Source: Alcaligenaceae bacterium
GTDB lineage: Bacteria > Pseudomonadota > Gammaproteobacteria > Burkholderiales > Burkholderiaceae_B
DNA length: 64,000 bases
Direction of reading: 5' to 3'
NCBI GenBank assembly: GCA_013416455.1
Contig: JACCES010000011.1
Location: forward strand, 62,001 to 126,000
This document shows positions 25,291 through 34,511 of the stretch, one piece after another. The notes under the pieces were generated by a model. It was not told the DNA's origin. It searched no databases and saw only the letters and a program-made list of their open reading frames with translations. The position numbers were made by a program, and so were the translations under genes. Within the stretch, counting starts at the first letter, position 1. Each line of letters begins with the position of its first letter.

Positions 25291-26232
25291 GTGAACCTGA
25301 GCTTTTCGACCGAGGCCCTGAGCGAGCGCCAGCGCCCGGAATACTGGAATGAAGTCGTGTGCCAGCATTGCGTTCCCGCCAACAGCCGGATCGACAATCC
25401 CGGCGGCTTCATAGGCAGGTTTTCGGCCAAGTCCATCGGCGAGCTGGAAATTTCCCGGATGTCGTCCCCGCACCATATCTGGGAACGCACGTCTTCCCAT
25501 ATGCGCCGCGATCCCAACGAGACCTTCCTGCTGTCGCTCATGAAGTCGGGCGCGGGCCATCTGTCGCAGTCCGGCCGCTCCACCGGGGTCGGCAGCGGCG
25601 ATATCGTGCTGTACGATGCCGAACGGCCGTTCACCTATGCGCTGGCCCCTGAATCAGTACTGTTGCTGCGCATTCCGCGCCGGCAGCTGCTGTACCGGGC
25701 ACCCCACGCCGAGCGGTATACCGCCGTGCGCTTCATGCCGGACAAGCCCATTACCGGTTTATTGTCCAACATGATCCAGGAAGCGGCGCGCCTCGATTTG
25801 TCGGAAGACCTGCCTCGGTCCGTGCGGGCGCAGTTCGCCGGCTCCCTGCTCGACCTTCTCGGCGCCGCCATCCAGGTGCAGATGGCTGGGGACAGCCTTG
25901 AGGCGAGCCATCGCAACAAGGTGCTCGAAAACGCCAAAAGCTTCATAGAGTCGAACCTGGACGACCCTTTGCTGACGGTCGAACGCATTGCCACGGCGGT
26001 GAAGGTGTCCGAACGCACGCTGACCAGGATCTTCGCCGAAAGCGGCATCACGCCCATGCGGTGGGTGTGGCAGCGCCGGCTCGAAGCCGCGCATCTTTCG
26101 CTGGCGGAAGGCAGGGTGCTGCGGGTCACGGATGCCGCCTTCCGTTATGGATTCAATAATGTGTCCCACTTCAGCCGCATGTTCAAGCTGGTGTACGGGT
26201 ATTCACCCAAGGGCCTGCGGGCCATGAGCTGA
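25291..26232 (+). CDS. AraC-family transcriptional regulator with AraC-binding-like N-terminal domain
   Basis: 313 residues from a GTG at 25291, preceded by GGAG at 7-base spacing. The longer upstream frame runs through repeat A and is rejected. Residues about 1-190 resemble the AraC-binding-like sensory domain of regulators of amide/nitrile and aromatic catabolism (FSTEALSERQRPEYWNEVV; GDIVLYDAERPFTY). The C-terminal pair of helix-turn-helices is clear: TVERIATAVKVSERTLTRIF and VTDAAFRYGFNNVSHFSRMF. It sits just upstream of the amidase/importer operon and probably activates it. Confidence 0.9.
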   Translation: MNLSFSTEALSERQRPEYWNEVVCQHCVPANSRIDNPGGFIGRFSAKSIGELEISRMSSPHHIWERTSSHMRRDPNETFLLSLMKSGAGHLSQSGRSTGVGSGDIVLYDAERPFTYALAPESVLLLRIPRRQLLYRAPHAERYTAVRFMPDKPITGLLSNMIQEAARLDLSEDLPRSVRAQFAGSLLDLLGAAIQVQMAGDSLEASHRNKVLENAKSFIESNLDDPLLTVERIATAVKVSERTLTRIFAESGITPMRWVWQRRLEAAHLSLAEGRVLRVTDAAFRYGFNNVSHFSRMFKLVYGYSPKGLRAMS

Positions 26233-26408
26233 CGCGCCGGCGCATTGGCGCTTGCAGTCAAAACCGCTGGCGGCCCTGGTCAAGCACGCCGCCATCTTCC
26301 TGTTTAGCCTATCCGGGTAGCGAGCAGACAAAGATTCGCATCCGCTCGGAATCGCCCTCGCGGCGATGGGTAGTGGCTTGAATACAAGCCTTGATACAGG
26401 AGGGTGAC

Positions 26409-27833
26409 ATGAACCATGATGAACTTCATTACATGGGCCTGCGTGAAATCGGCCAGGCCATTCAGTCCGGAAAAGTCTCTTCCGTGACAGTGACTGAAAA
26501 ACAGTTCGAACGCATCGACAAGCTGGACGGATATCTCAAGAGCTATGTCGTCCTGATGAAGGAAGGCGCTATCGAGGCGGCGCGCCGCGCGGACGAGGAA
26601 ATCGCCCGGGGGGAGTCGCGTGGCCCCCTGCATGGCGTTCCCGTGGCGGTGAAGGACCTGTGCTGGACGGCCGACGCGCCGACCGCTTTCGGCACGACCA
26701 TACACAAGGCCTTCCAGGCCAAGGAAGATGGCACCGTGGTCAAGCGCCTGCGCGATGCCGGGTCCGTGATCCTGGGCAAGGTCCAGCTTACCGAAGGCGC
26801 GCTCACCACCCACCATCCCGACATCGATCCGCCGGTCAACCCCTGGCATCCGGATCATTGGACCGGGGTGTCATCCAGCGGCTCGGGCGTCGCGCCGGCG
26901 GCCGGCCTGTGCTATGGCGCGATCGGCACCGATACGGGCGGTTCCATCCGCTACCCCTCCGCGGCCTGCGGGCTGACCGGCATCAAGCCGACCTGGGGTC
27001 GTGTGAGCCGCTACGGCGCGTTCGAACTGGCCGCGTCGCTCGACCACCTCGGCCCCATGACACGCAGCGCCGAGGATGCCGCCGCCATGCTGGGCGCCAT
27101 CGCCGGCCCCGATGAAAAGGACCCGACCAGCAGCCACGCGCCCGTGCAGGATTACCTTAAAGAGCTGGAACAAGGGGTCAAGGGCCTGCGCATCGGCGTC
27201 GACCGTAAGTGGAATACTGTCGATCTGGATGCGCCAACCCTCAAAATGATGGAAGAGGCGACCGAGATCATGGCGAAGCTGGGCGCCGAAATCGTCGAGG
27301 TCAATGTCCCGGACGGCACCGATGTGCAGCGCAACTGGTTCAATCTGTGCGGCATCGAAGCCGCCGTGGCGCACGAGGAAACCTACCCCTCCAAGAAGGA
27401 TCTTTATGGCCCGGCACTGATCGACCTGCTGGATACGGGCCGGGCGCTGCGTGCCACCGACCACCAGAAGATCCTGCTGCAGCGCGCCGCCTACACCGGC
27501 GCCTTCCGCGGCTTGATGCACGGCCTGGATCTGCTGCTGGCGCCCACCACCCCGATCGCTTCGCCCACCATGGCGCAGATGAGCGTCACGGGCCAGGAAT
27601 ATGTGGACCTCTGGTTCGCCATGATGCGCTATACGGCGCCGCTGGATATGGCGGGCGTGCCGACCATCACGCTGCCCGGAGGCTTCACTGATGCCGGCAC
27701 GCCGGTCGGGTTCCAGTTCGTGGGGGGCGACTTCCGCGAAGACATGATCGTGCGCGCCGCCCATGCCTATCAGCAGGCCACCGATTGGCACAAGCGCCGT
27801 CCCACCCTGAAGGGAATCGTTGAAACGGCGTAG
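26409..27833 (+). CDS. Amidase-signature (AS) family amidase
   Basis: 474 residues; start at 26409 after a strong AGGAGG. The Lys-Ser-Ser triad is visible: Lys in VPVAVKDLCW (near residue 80), cis-Ser in the Ser/Gly run SSSGSGVAPA, and the nucleophile in GTDTGGSIRYPSA. AS enzymes hydrolyse amides to acids and ammonia. The Ser cluster reads GVSSSGSG instead of the usual GGSSGGS, a mild divergence. It heads a run with a UrtABCDE-like importer and a second, AtzE-like amidase, so the cluster imports and hydrolyses an amide or ureide. Confidence 0.9.
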   Translation: MNHDELHYMGLREIGQAIQSGKVSSVTVTEKQFERIDKLDGYLKSYVVLMKEGAIEAARRADEEIARGESRGPLHGVPVAVKDLCWTADAPTAFGTTIHKAFQAKEDGTVVKRLRDAGSVILGKVQLTEGALTTHHPDIDPPVNPWHPDHWTGVSSSGSGVAPAAGLCYGAIGTDTGGSIRYPSAACGLTGIKPTWGRVSRYGAFELAASLDHLGPMTRSAEDAAAMLGAIAGPDEKDPTSSHAPVQDYLKELEQGVKGLRIGVDRKWNTVDLDAPTLKMMEEATEIMAKLGAEIVEVNVPDGTDVQRNWFNLCGIEAAVAHEETYPSKKDLYGPALIDLLDTGRALRATDHQKILLQRAAYTGAFRGLMHGLDLLLAPTTPIASPTMAQMSVTGQEYVDLWFAMMRYTAPLDMAGVPTITLPGGFTDAGTPVGFQFVGGDFREDMIVRAAHAYQQATDWHKRRPTLKGIVETA

Positions 27834-27934
27834 GGCCGCATCGTTGCGCGCCTTTACCAACATTCAAGAATGATGAGCGGCCGGTGCCCGCGCGTTCGGA
27901 GACCGAATCGCGGGACGGCCCGACGGAGACACTC

Positions 27935-29173
27935 ATGAGCATGAATCGACGTGGTTTTATGAAGACGGCTGCCGGCATGCTGGCCTACGCAAGCAGCTTT
28001 GAATTGCTCGCGCAGGCGAACATCGACAGCAGCAACCCCATCAAGGTCGCTAATCTGCTGGACAGGACGGGTGTGCTGAACAATTACTGCCTGAAGCAGA
28101 TCAGCGCGGCCGCGATGGCGGTGGATGAAATCAACCGAGCCGGGGGACTGCTGGGCAGGAAGGTGGAAATCATCTTCTACGACACGCAATCCAGCAACCG
28201 GCTCTATTCGCAATATGCCACCCAGGCATTCGTGCGCGACAAGGTGGATGTCATCCATGGCGCGGTCGCCAGTTCCGCCCGCGAGGTCGTGCGGCCCATC
28301 GTGCAGCGCTTCAAGGGCCTGTACTTCTACAATGCCCTGTACGAAGGCGGTGTCTGCGACCGCAGGCATGTGTGTTCCGGCATGGTGCCCGCCCAGGAAC
28401 TGGAACCGCTCGTCAATTATGTGATGGACGAGCGCAACGCCAAGACCCATTACATTCTGGCGGCCGACTACAACTACGGCCATATCACCAGCAAGTGGCT
28501 GCAGAAATTCATTCGCGAGAAGGGCGGCAAGGATGTGGCGGTGGAATTCTTCCCCCTGGACATCACCAACTTCGCGCCGGTGCTCAGCCGCATCCAGAGC
28601 GCCCGGCCGGACGCCGTTTGGTCCGCGCTGGTGGGCGATGCGCACATGAGCTTCTATCGCCAGTTCGAATCCACCATTGGCAAGAAGAACATGGATCTCA
28701 TCGGCACGGTATATGGAACAGCCCGCGAGAATTCCATGCTGAGCGCCCAGGAAAACGACGGCACCATCATCGCGGCTTCTTTCATCGATACCCTGCCGAC
28801 CGACGCGGCCGCCGGCTTCGTCAAGAAATTCGCCGACTTCACCGGCGAGACCGACTATATCGGCGAATATGGTGAATACGGCTATCGCGGCATGATGCTG
28901 TGGGCCGAGGCCGTCAAGCGCGCCGGCAGCGTGAAGCCCGACGATGTCATTGCCGCGCTGCCGGGCACCCAGTTCAATGGCCCGGGCGGCCTGTACACCA
29001 TCGACAACCAGTCCAATCACACGATCATGGACATCCACATCGCCATCGGCAACCGCGACAAGGGCTTCGATGTGATCAAGTCGTTCGATCAGCGTCCGCC
29101 CAGCGACACCCAGGAAGTGTGCAACCTGGTCGAGAATCCCAACGACACGACCCAGTACGAACCCAAGGTCTGA
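27935..29173 (+). CDS. ABC transporter substrate-binding protein, UrtA/AmiC-like (amide/urea type)
   Basis: 412 residues; start at 27935 preceded by GGAG. A twin-arginine signal (MNRRGFMKTAAGMLAYASS) exports a folded protein. The sequence follows the UrtA/AmiC branch of the Leu/Ile/Val-binding fold: IKVANLLDRTGVL, a DTQSSNRLYSQYA segment and GLYFYNALYEGGVCDRRHV at the place where UrtA/AmiC carry LFYPxxYEG. It probably captures a short amide, urea or ureide in the periplasm. The importer genes follow. Confidence 0.88.
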   Translation: MSMNRRGFMKTAAGMLAYASSFELLAQANIDSSNPIKVANLLDRTGVLNNYCLKQISAAAMAVDEINRAGGLLGRKVEIIFYDTQSSNRLYSQYATQAFVRDKVDVIHGAVASSAREVVRPIVQRFKGLYFYNALYEGGVCDRRHVCSGMVPAQELEPLVNYVMDERNAKTHYILAADYNYGHITSKWLQKFIREKGGKDVAVEFFPLDITNFAPVLSRIQSARPDAVWSALVGDAHMSFYRQFESTIGKKNMDLIGTVYGTARENSMLSAQENDGTIIAASFIDTLPTDAAAGFVKKFADFTGETDYIGEYGEYGYRGMMLWAEAVKRAGSVKPDDVIAALPGTQFNGPGGLYTIDNQSNHTIMDIHIAIGNRDKGFDVIKSFDQRPPSDTQEVCNLVENPNDTTQYEPKV

Positions 29174-29301
29174 GCGCGGCCGGCGTGCCGGCATGCGTGA
29201 AAGGCTCTGGCCGGCCTGCCGGCCGTGGGGCCTTCACGCGCCGCCGCGTGGCCGCGCCGGCGTGAGGAAGGCGGTTCGGCGTTTTTGCTTTGGAGAACAC
29301 G

Positions 29302-30162
29302 GTGGAGTCGTTATACACAGGCCTGTATCTGGTCATTTTCTCTATTTCGCTCATGCTGTTGATCAGCCTGGGCCTGGCCGTGATCTTCGGCATGATGAAG
29401 GTCATCAACCTCGCCCATGGCGAGTTCATGATGGTGGGCGGATACACCTGCGTACTGGCCGTAAATGCCGGGGCGCCGCTGTGGCTGGGCGTGCTGGCCG
29501 GCGGGCTGTTCACGGGCGTGCTGGGCGTCATCGTTGAACGGCTCGTGATCCGCTTCCTCTACGGCAGGATCATCGACACCCTGCTTGCCACCTGGGGGCT
29601 GTCGCTGCTGTTCGTCGGGGCGGCCACCACCCTGTTCGGCGCCTCGGGCATGGGCATTTCGACCAGTTTCACCAACGTGAACATCGGGGGGATGAATGTA
29701 TCGTCCTACAACCTCGTGCTCTGCGTGTTCTCGCTGCTGCTGCTGGTGCTGACATGGTGGCTGGCGGTCCGCAGCAAGGCGGGCCTCATCGTGCGCGGCA
29801 CGATGCAGGCGTCCGACATGGCAAGCTGCCTGGGGGTGGACCGCGCCCGGGTGTACATGGCCACTTTCGGCTTCGGCGCGTGCCTGGCCGGGCTGGCGGG
29901 CGCGGCATTGGCGCCGATCACCGGCGTCAGCCCGTCCATGGGCGGCTTCTTCGTGGCCAAGGCCTTCATTACCGTGATCGTCGGCGGCCATCTGCCGCTC
30001 ATCGGCGCAACGGCGGCATCGTCCATATTCGGCGCCATCGATGGCGTGGTTTCCTATATCTACAGCTCTGTCATGGGGGAAGTCACGATGCTGATAGCGG
30101 CGGTCCTGCTGCTGCGCATGCTGCCCATGGGTATCACGGGCCGAATGAAGCGGGGTATGTAG
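29302..30162 (+). CDS. Branched-chain-type ABC permease (LivH/UrtB-like)
   Basis: 286 residues from a GTG at 29302, chosen because GGAG at 29292-29295 is well spaced for it; an in-frame TTG at 29290 contains that site. About eight membrane helices. The LivH motif IFGMMKVINLAHGEFMMVG near the start and the later GVDRARVYMATFGFGACLAG loop are diagnostic. It pairs with the LivM/UrtC-like subunit next door to form the inner-membrane channel. Confidence 0.9.
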   Translation: MESLYTGLYLVIFSISLMLLISLGLAVIFGMMKVINLAHGEFMMVGGYTCVLAVNAGAPLWLGVLAGGLFTGVLGVIVERLVIRFLYGRIIDTLLATWGLSLLFVGAATTLFGASGMGISTSFTNVNIGGMNVSSYNLVLCVFSLLLLVLTWWLAVRSKAGLIVRGTMQASDMASCLGVDRARVYMATFGFGACLAGLAGAALAPITGVSPSMGGFFVAKAFITVIVGGHLPLIGATAASSIFGAIDGVVSYIYSSVMGEVTMLIAAVLLLRMLPMGITGRMKRGM

Positions 30163-30163
30163 C

Positions 30164-31204
30164 ATGAACGGTTCATCTCTCACGGGTTTCGACGCCCACG
30201 CCGGCCAGCGGCCGGGCACCTCATGGTGGGTGGCCGTGGCGGCGGGCGTACTGCTGATGCTGGCGGTGCCGGTGTTCGGCGACATGGCCATGCAGCTCGA
30301 TCTGTCGCTGGTGCTGATTCTGTCGCTGCTGGCGATAAGCATGGGCTTTCTGTGGGGCTATGTCGGCATTCTGAGCTTCGGCCAGACGATATTCTTCGGC
30401 CTGGGCGGCTATACCTATGCCATCGTCAGCCTGAATACGGACATGGCCGGCTTAGGCTTCCTGATGGCCATTGTCGTGCCGATGCTGTTCGCCCTGCTGC
30501 TGGGCTACTTCATGATCTTCGGCCGCATCAGCGATATCTATCTGAGCGTCATCACGCTGGTCGTCACCCTCATCTTCGAAAAGGGCGTACGGGCGACGTC
30601 GGGTCCCGAATACGTCATCGGCAGCGTGCGGCTCAATGGCCAGAACGGCATTCCCGGCCTGCCGGGGCTGCCGGTCCAGATCGGCCCGCTCGATCTGCAG
30701 TCCATCGACGGCATCTTCTATCTGGCGCTGTTCTTTCTCTTGATCGTGTATGTGGGCATCCGGCTCTTTCTTGCCAGCACCACCGGCCGCGTTCTGGTCG
30801 GCCTGCGCGAGAACGAGAACCGCATGGAGCTGCTCGGCTACGACAGCCGCATGTACAAGCTGTTTGCCTTCGTCATCGCCGGCGGCATCGCCGGTCTGGC
30901 GGGCGGCTTGTATGCGCTGTGGGGCAGCTTCGTGGGGCCCGAGATGTTCGGCCTGAATCAGGCCGCCATGGTGGTGATCTGGGTGATCGTGGGCGGGCGC
31001 GCCACCTTGCTGGGGCCCATCATCGGCACCTTGCTCATTCAATACCTGACGACATGGCTGGGCACCGTTGGGGTGGGGCAGGTCACACTGACGCTGGGCT
31101 TCATTCTGATCGTTTGCGTGCTGTTGTTCCCGCAGGGGCTGGTGCCCACTGTCCGGAATCTGTGCCGGCCGCTGGCGCTGAACAAGCGGGGGGGTGTGCA
31201 ATGA
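30164..31204 (+). CDS. Branched-chain-type ABC permease (LivM/UrtC-like)
   Basis: 346 residues with about ten membrane helices. LivM landmarks: GYVGILSFGQTIFFGLGGYT, then GRVLVGLRENENRMELLGYD (the cytoplasmic coupling loop) and VIVGGRATLLGPIIGTLL. The start is 2 bases after the LivH-like stop, and the stop overlaps the ATPase start (ATGA). It forms the channel with the upstream permease. Confidence 0.92.
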   Translation: MNGSSLTGFDAHAGQRPGTSWWVAVAAGVLLMLAVPVFGDMAMQLDLSLVLILSLLAISMGFLWGYVGILSFGQTIFFGLGGYTYAIVSLNTDMAGLGFLMAIVVPMLFALLLGYFMIFGRISDIYLSVITLVVTLIFEKGVRATSGPEYVIGSVRLNGQNGIPGLPGLPVQIGPLDLQSIDGIFYLALFFLLIVYVGIRLFLASTTGRVLVGLRENENRMELLGYDSRMYKLFAFVIAGGIAGLAGGLYALWGSFVGPEMFGLNQAAMVVIWVIVGGRATLLGPIIGTLLIQYLTTWLGTVGVGQVTLTLGFILIVCVLLFPQGLVPTVRNLCRPLALNKRGGVQ

Positions 31205-31971
31205 GCAATGAACGGATCGCTGGCGGCGGGCCGGGTGGGCCAGGGAGCGCCGAAGCCGTCATCCTTGAGGCGCGCGGCGTGGAAAAACGTTTCGGCGGGG
31301 TGCGTGCGCTCAGCGGTATCGATTTTTCCCTGCGCCAGGGGGAACTGCGCTGCCTGATCGGGCCGAACGGGGCGGGCAAGAGCACCTTCTTCAAGCTCCT
31401 GTCGGGGCAGCTCAATCCCACCGAAGGCGACATCCTGTTCCAGGGCCAGAGCATCAGCGGGGCGCAGCAGCACGCCATCGCAAAGCGGGGCATGGGGATC
31501 AAGAACCAGGTGCCGACGGTGCTGGACGGGCTGTCCGTCGACGAGAACCTGTGGCTTGCCGCGCGCAGTGTGCTGAACGCGCATGAGGCAAGCGAGCGCG
31601 CCGACCGGATCAAGACCCGGCTGGGCCTGCGGGCGGCGTCCCGCAAGCTGGTGGGCGAACTGGCCCACGGGCAGCGCCAGTGGGTGGAGATCGGCATGGT
31701 CATCGCCCGGGATCCCAAGGTGATCCTGTTCGACGAACCGGCGGCGGGCATGAGCGACGAGGAAACGGACCGCATGGTCGAGCTGATTCGCGAACTGAAC
31801 GAACAGGCGGCCATCGTGGTGGTGGAACATGACATGGCATTCATCGGCAAGATCGCGCGGCAGGTGACCGTGTTCCATCAGGGGCGGATCCTGATGGAAG
31901 GCACATTCGACGAAGTCGTGGGCAACCAGCGGGTGCGCGACGTCTATCTCGGGCGGGGGCAGGACACATGA
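31201..31971 (+). CDS. ABC ATP-binding protein, UrtD-like
   Basis: 256 residues. Walker A is GPNGAGKSTFFK, Walker B is VILFDEPAAGMSDEE. The signature is LAHGQRQWVEIGM, which matches the LSHGQKQWLEIGM pattern of UrtD rather than the LSGGQ of ordinary LivG. This is the best sequence evidence that the importer belongs to the urea/amide branch. Start at 31201 overlaps the permease stop; its own stop overlaps the next start. Confidence 0.9.
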   Translation: MSNERIAGGGPGGPGSAEAVILEARGVEKRFGGVRALSGIDFSLRQGELRCLIGPNGAGKSTFFKLLSGQLNPTEGDILFQGQSISGAQQHAIAKRGMGIKNQVPTVLDGLSVDENLWLAARSVLNAHEASERADRIKTRLGLRAASRKLVGELAHGQRQWVEIGMVIARDPKVILFDEPAAGMSDEETDRMVELIRELNEQAAIVVVEHDMAFIGKIARQVTVFHQGRILMEGTFDEVVGNQRVRDVYLGRGQDT

Positions 31972-32663
31972 GCATGCTGATAGTCAAGGGTCTGGCGTCG
32001 GGCTACGGGCGCATTCCCATCCTGGACAACGTCAATTTCGGGATCGCCGACGCCGAATTCCTGGGGGTGCTGGGCCACAACGGTATGGGCAAATCGACCC
32101 TGCTCAAGACCTTGATGGGCCTCTTGCCGGCCACGGCGGGGTCGCTGAACCTGCTGGATACGGACATCACCCGCCTGCCCACGCACACCCGCGCCCGCAT
32201 GGGCCTGGGCTACGTGCCGCAGGGGCGGGGCATCTTCCCGGGCCTGTCGGTGCAGGACAACCTGCGGTTCTCGGCTTGCGCGAATCCGGCCAGGAGCATG
32301 AGCGTCGAAGAGATTCTTGACGAGTTTCCGCGGCTCAAGGCGCTGACGGGGCGCCCGGGCGGTGCGCTCAGCGGCGGCGAACAGCAGCTGCTGGCCCTGG
32401 CCCGCGCCTTGATCGCCCGGCCGCGGCTGCTGTTGCTGGACGAGCCCACCGAGGGGATCCAGCCTTCGATCATCGACGAAATCGTCGACAAGCTGAAGGA
32501 GATCCGTGTGCGCCTGGGCCTCACCATCGTGCTGGTGGAACAGAACATCGATTTCATCCGCCAGCTTTCGGACAGGGTGCTGCTGATACACAAAGGCACC
32601 ATCGTGCAGGAAATGAGGCCCGACGAGCTGACTGAAGAGTCCGCGCTGGGCCATTTTTCCTGA
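31968..32663 (+). CDS. ABC ATP-binding protein, UrtE-like
   Basis: 231 residues. Walker A is GHNGMGKSTLLK, the signature is LSGGEQQLLALAR, and Walker B continues as LLLLDEPTEGIQPSIIDEI. The EGIQPSII segment is typical of UrtE and supports a urea/amide-type importer. It is the last of the five importer genes. A hairpin at 32670-32709 follows directly. Confidence 0.92.
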   Translation: MSMLIVKGLASGYGRIPILDNVNFGIADAEFLGVLGHNGMGKSTLLKTLMGLLPATAGSLNLLDTDITRLPTHTRARMGLGYVPQGRGIFPGLSVQDNLRFSACANPARSMSVEEILDEFPRLKALTGRPGGALSGGEQQLLALARALIARPRLLLLDEPTEGIQPSIIDEIVDKLKEIRVRLGLTIVLVEQNIDFIRQLSDRVLLIHKGTIVQEMRPDELTEESALGHFS

Positions 32664-32669
32664 GCATGC

Positions 32670-32709
32670 CCCCGCTTGCCCTCGTCATTCAGGAGGACGG
32701 CAAGCGGGG
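32670..32709. terminator. Stem-loop after the importer operon
   Basis: CCCCGCTTGCC (32670-32680) pairs perfectly with GGCAAGCGGGG (32699-32709): 11 bp with an 18-base loop, 7 bases after the UrtE-like stop. The right arm overlaps the start of repeat copy B. No U-run follows, so it may attenuate rather than end transcription into the AtzG/AtzE-like genes. Confidence 0.55.
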
Positions 32710-32783
32710 CGATAACGATACGGCGCCGCAGGCGCCCTGCATTGCGGCGAAGAAGCGCCGGCCGGTAGGCCGGAGTGCTTCAC
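32701..32783. repeat. REP-like dispersed repeat, copy B
   Basis: Counterpart of 25191-25274. It shares CAAGCGGGGC, CGGCGCCGC, CATTG-GGCGAAGAAG and a CCGGCCGG-(C/T)-AGGCCGGAG hairpin. It sits in the 151-base gap between the importer operon and the AtzG-like gene. Both copies thus lie just upstream of genes of the amide locus. Confidence 0.7.
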
Positions 32784-32814
32784 AGGCGTTCTGTTTTTTA
32801 TCTGGAAGGAGATC

Positions 32815-33024
32815 ATGATGAGCGAACTCATTGTCACGAAGGACGACGTGGATGCATTGGCCCGCTACGCGGGCCTGCCCCTGAGCGACGAGCGCAAGCA
32901 GGCCATACTGCCCATTCTGCAAAGCTGGGTGCCGGCCGCCAACGAACTGAACCGGCGGATGGCGCAGGATGAAGTGCGGGAACAGCTTCCCTGCACCATT
33001 TTCGCTTTTGGCAATCGGGGTTGA
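32815..33024 (+). CDS. AtzG-like small amidase subunit (DUF4089/GatC-like)
   Basis: A 69-residue protein with a strong AAGGAG site; ATG at 32815 or 32818. The pattern VDALARYAGLPLSDERKQAI followed by LPILQSWVPAANELNRRMAQ resembles AtzG, the GatC-like partner that stabilises the 1-carboxybiuret hydrolase AtzE. The next gene encodes an AtzE-like amidase, 37 bases downstream, exactly the known AtzG-AtzE arrangement. It lacks enzymatic motifs and should act as a structural chaperone wrapped around the amidase. Confidence 0.8.
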   Translation: MMSELIVTKDDVDALARYAGLPLSDERKQAILPILQSWVPAANELNRRMAQDEVREQLPCTIFAFGNRG

Positions 33025-33061
33025 GCAAAGGAAGCGCGGAGCTTCCTGAAGGAGATATGGA

Positions 33062-34468
33062 ATGGATTTGCAGGAACTGACCCTTGCCCAGGCCGCCGCG
33101 GCGGTCAAGAAGAAAGAGGTTTCCCCCGTCGACCTGGTCGAGGCATGCCTGGACCGCATCGAAGCCGTCAACGGCAAGACGTCGGCCTATATCAGCGTAT
33201 TCGCCGACCAGGCCGTCCAGGTCGCCCGGGCATCCGAAGCCATGATGATGGCGGGGCACGATATGGGCGCGCTGCATGGCGTGCCACTTTCACTCAAGGA
33301 CAACGTTTCCCTGAAAGGGCAGCGCACCACCGCCGGCAGCAAAGTGCTGGCCGACTGGCATCCCGATGAGGACGCGACCGTGGCCCGCCGCCTGCGCAGT
33401 GCCGGCGCGGTCTTCGTCGGGAAATGCAATATGCACGAGTTCGCCTGGGGCGGTACCTCCGACAACCCCCACTATGGCGCGGTGCGCAATCCCTGGAATA
33501 CCGACAAGTTTCCGGCGGGCTCCAGCGGAGGGTCGGGTGTGGCGGTGGCCGCCCGCAGCTGCTATGGCTCCATAGGCACCGATACCGGCGGCAGCATACG
33601 CCTGCCTTCCGCGGTGAACGGCATCGTCGGCATCCGCCCGACTTACGGCAGGGTCAGCAACCATGGCATCATCCCCCTGGCATGGAGCATGGACACCGCC
33701 GGCCCCATGACGCGCACCGTCGAAGATTGCGCCATCATGTTCAACGTCATCGCCGGCCACGATCACCGCGACCCCGTCAGTGCCCGGCAGCCAAGCGAAG
33801 ACTACACCCGCGACCTGCATCTCGACCTGAAAGGGCTGCGTGTGGGGGTGGTGCCCGGTTATTTCTTTTCGCATCTGCAGCCGGCCGTCCATGATGCTGT
33901 GCGGGGCGCGCTGATGAAATTTGAAGAACTGGGCGCAGTCGTGATCGATGTGCCCATCGCCAATATCGAAGGCAATATCTCGGCCCAGCTCACCGTCGAA
34001 TCCGTCGAACCCAGCGCCTACCATCAGAAATGGCTGCGCGAACGGCCCGGCGATTATGGCGAGGATGTCCGGGCCCTGCTGGAAACCGGCGAACTGCTGC
34101 TGGCGACGCATTATGTCCAGGCGCAGCGCTATCGCGCATTGCTGCGCCAGGAATTCCTGGAAGCCTTCAAGCGGGTCGATGTGTTCATCTGCCCGACCCT
34201 GCCGTTCACGGCGACCGATGTCGGGGCGATGAAGGTGGTGATCGAGAACGGCCAGGAAGAAGACATGCTGTCCGCCATCATGCAGTTCACGGGGGTGCCC
34301 AGCCTGACAGGCCTGCCCTCATTGAACGTGCCTTGCGGTTTCGACCAGCAGGGCCTGCCCGTGGGCATGCAGATCATCGGCAAGCCCTTCGACGAGCGCA
34401 CCCTGTTCCGAGTCGGGGCGCAATTCGAAGGGGCAACGGAATTCCACAAGCGGGCGCCGGGGATCTGA
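33062..34468 (+). CDS. AtzE-like amidase-signature hydrolase
   Basis: 468 residues; strong AAGGAG site. Triad residues: Lys in LSLKDNVS (near 79), cis-Ser in AGSSGGSGVAV (near 153) and nucleophilic Ser in GTDTGGSIRLPSA (near 175). A preceding GatC/AtzG-like subunit places it with the AtzE group, which hydrolyses 1-carboxybiuret in cyanuric-acid breakdown. No cyanuric acid or biuret hydrolase gene is in the window, so the substrate is probably another ureide or amide. Works with the UrtABCDE-like importer and the amidase at 26409. A strong bidirectional terminator follows. Confidence 0.85.
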   Translation: MDLQELTLAQAAAAVKKKEVSPVDLVEACLDRIEAVNGKTSAYISVFADQAVQVARASEAMMMAGHDMGALHGVPLSLKDNVSLKGQRTTAGSKVLADWHPDEDATVARRLRSAGAVFVGKCNMHEFAWGGTSDNPHYGAVRNPWNTDKFPAGSSGGSGVAVAARSCYGSIGTDTGGSIRLPSAVNGIVGIRPTYGRVSNHGIIPLAWSMDTAGPMTRTVEDCAIMFNVIAGHDHRDPVSARQPSEDYTRDLHLDLKGLRVGVVPGYFFSHLQPAVHDAVRGALMKFEELGAVVIDVPIANIEGNISAQLTVESVEPSAYHQKWLRERPGDYGEDVRALLETGELLLATHYVQAQRYRALLRQEFLEAFKRVDVFICPTLPFTATDVGAMKVVIENGQEEDMLSAIMQFTGVPSLTGLPSLNVPCGFDQQGLPVGMQIIGKPFDERTLFRVGAQFEGATEFHKRAPGI

Positions 34469-34511
34469 CGCCTTGTCGATACCCGCGCCCGGTGATGGGC
34501 GCACTTGAAAA

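Noticed and set aside
29205-29260. GGCCGGCCTGCCGGCC hairpin as a third REP-like copy
   Set aside because: Only the GGCC hairpin is shared; the rest of the 84-bp repeat does not align.
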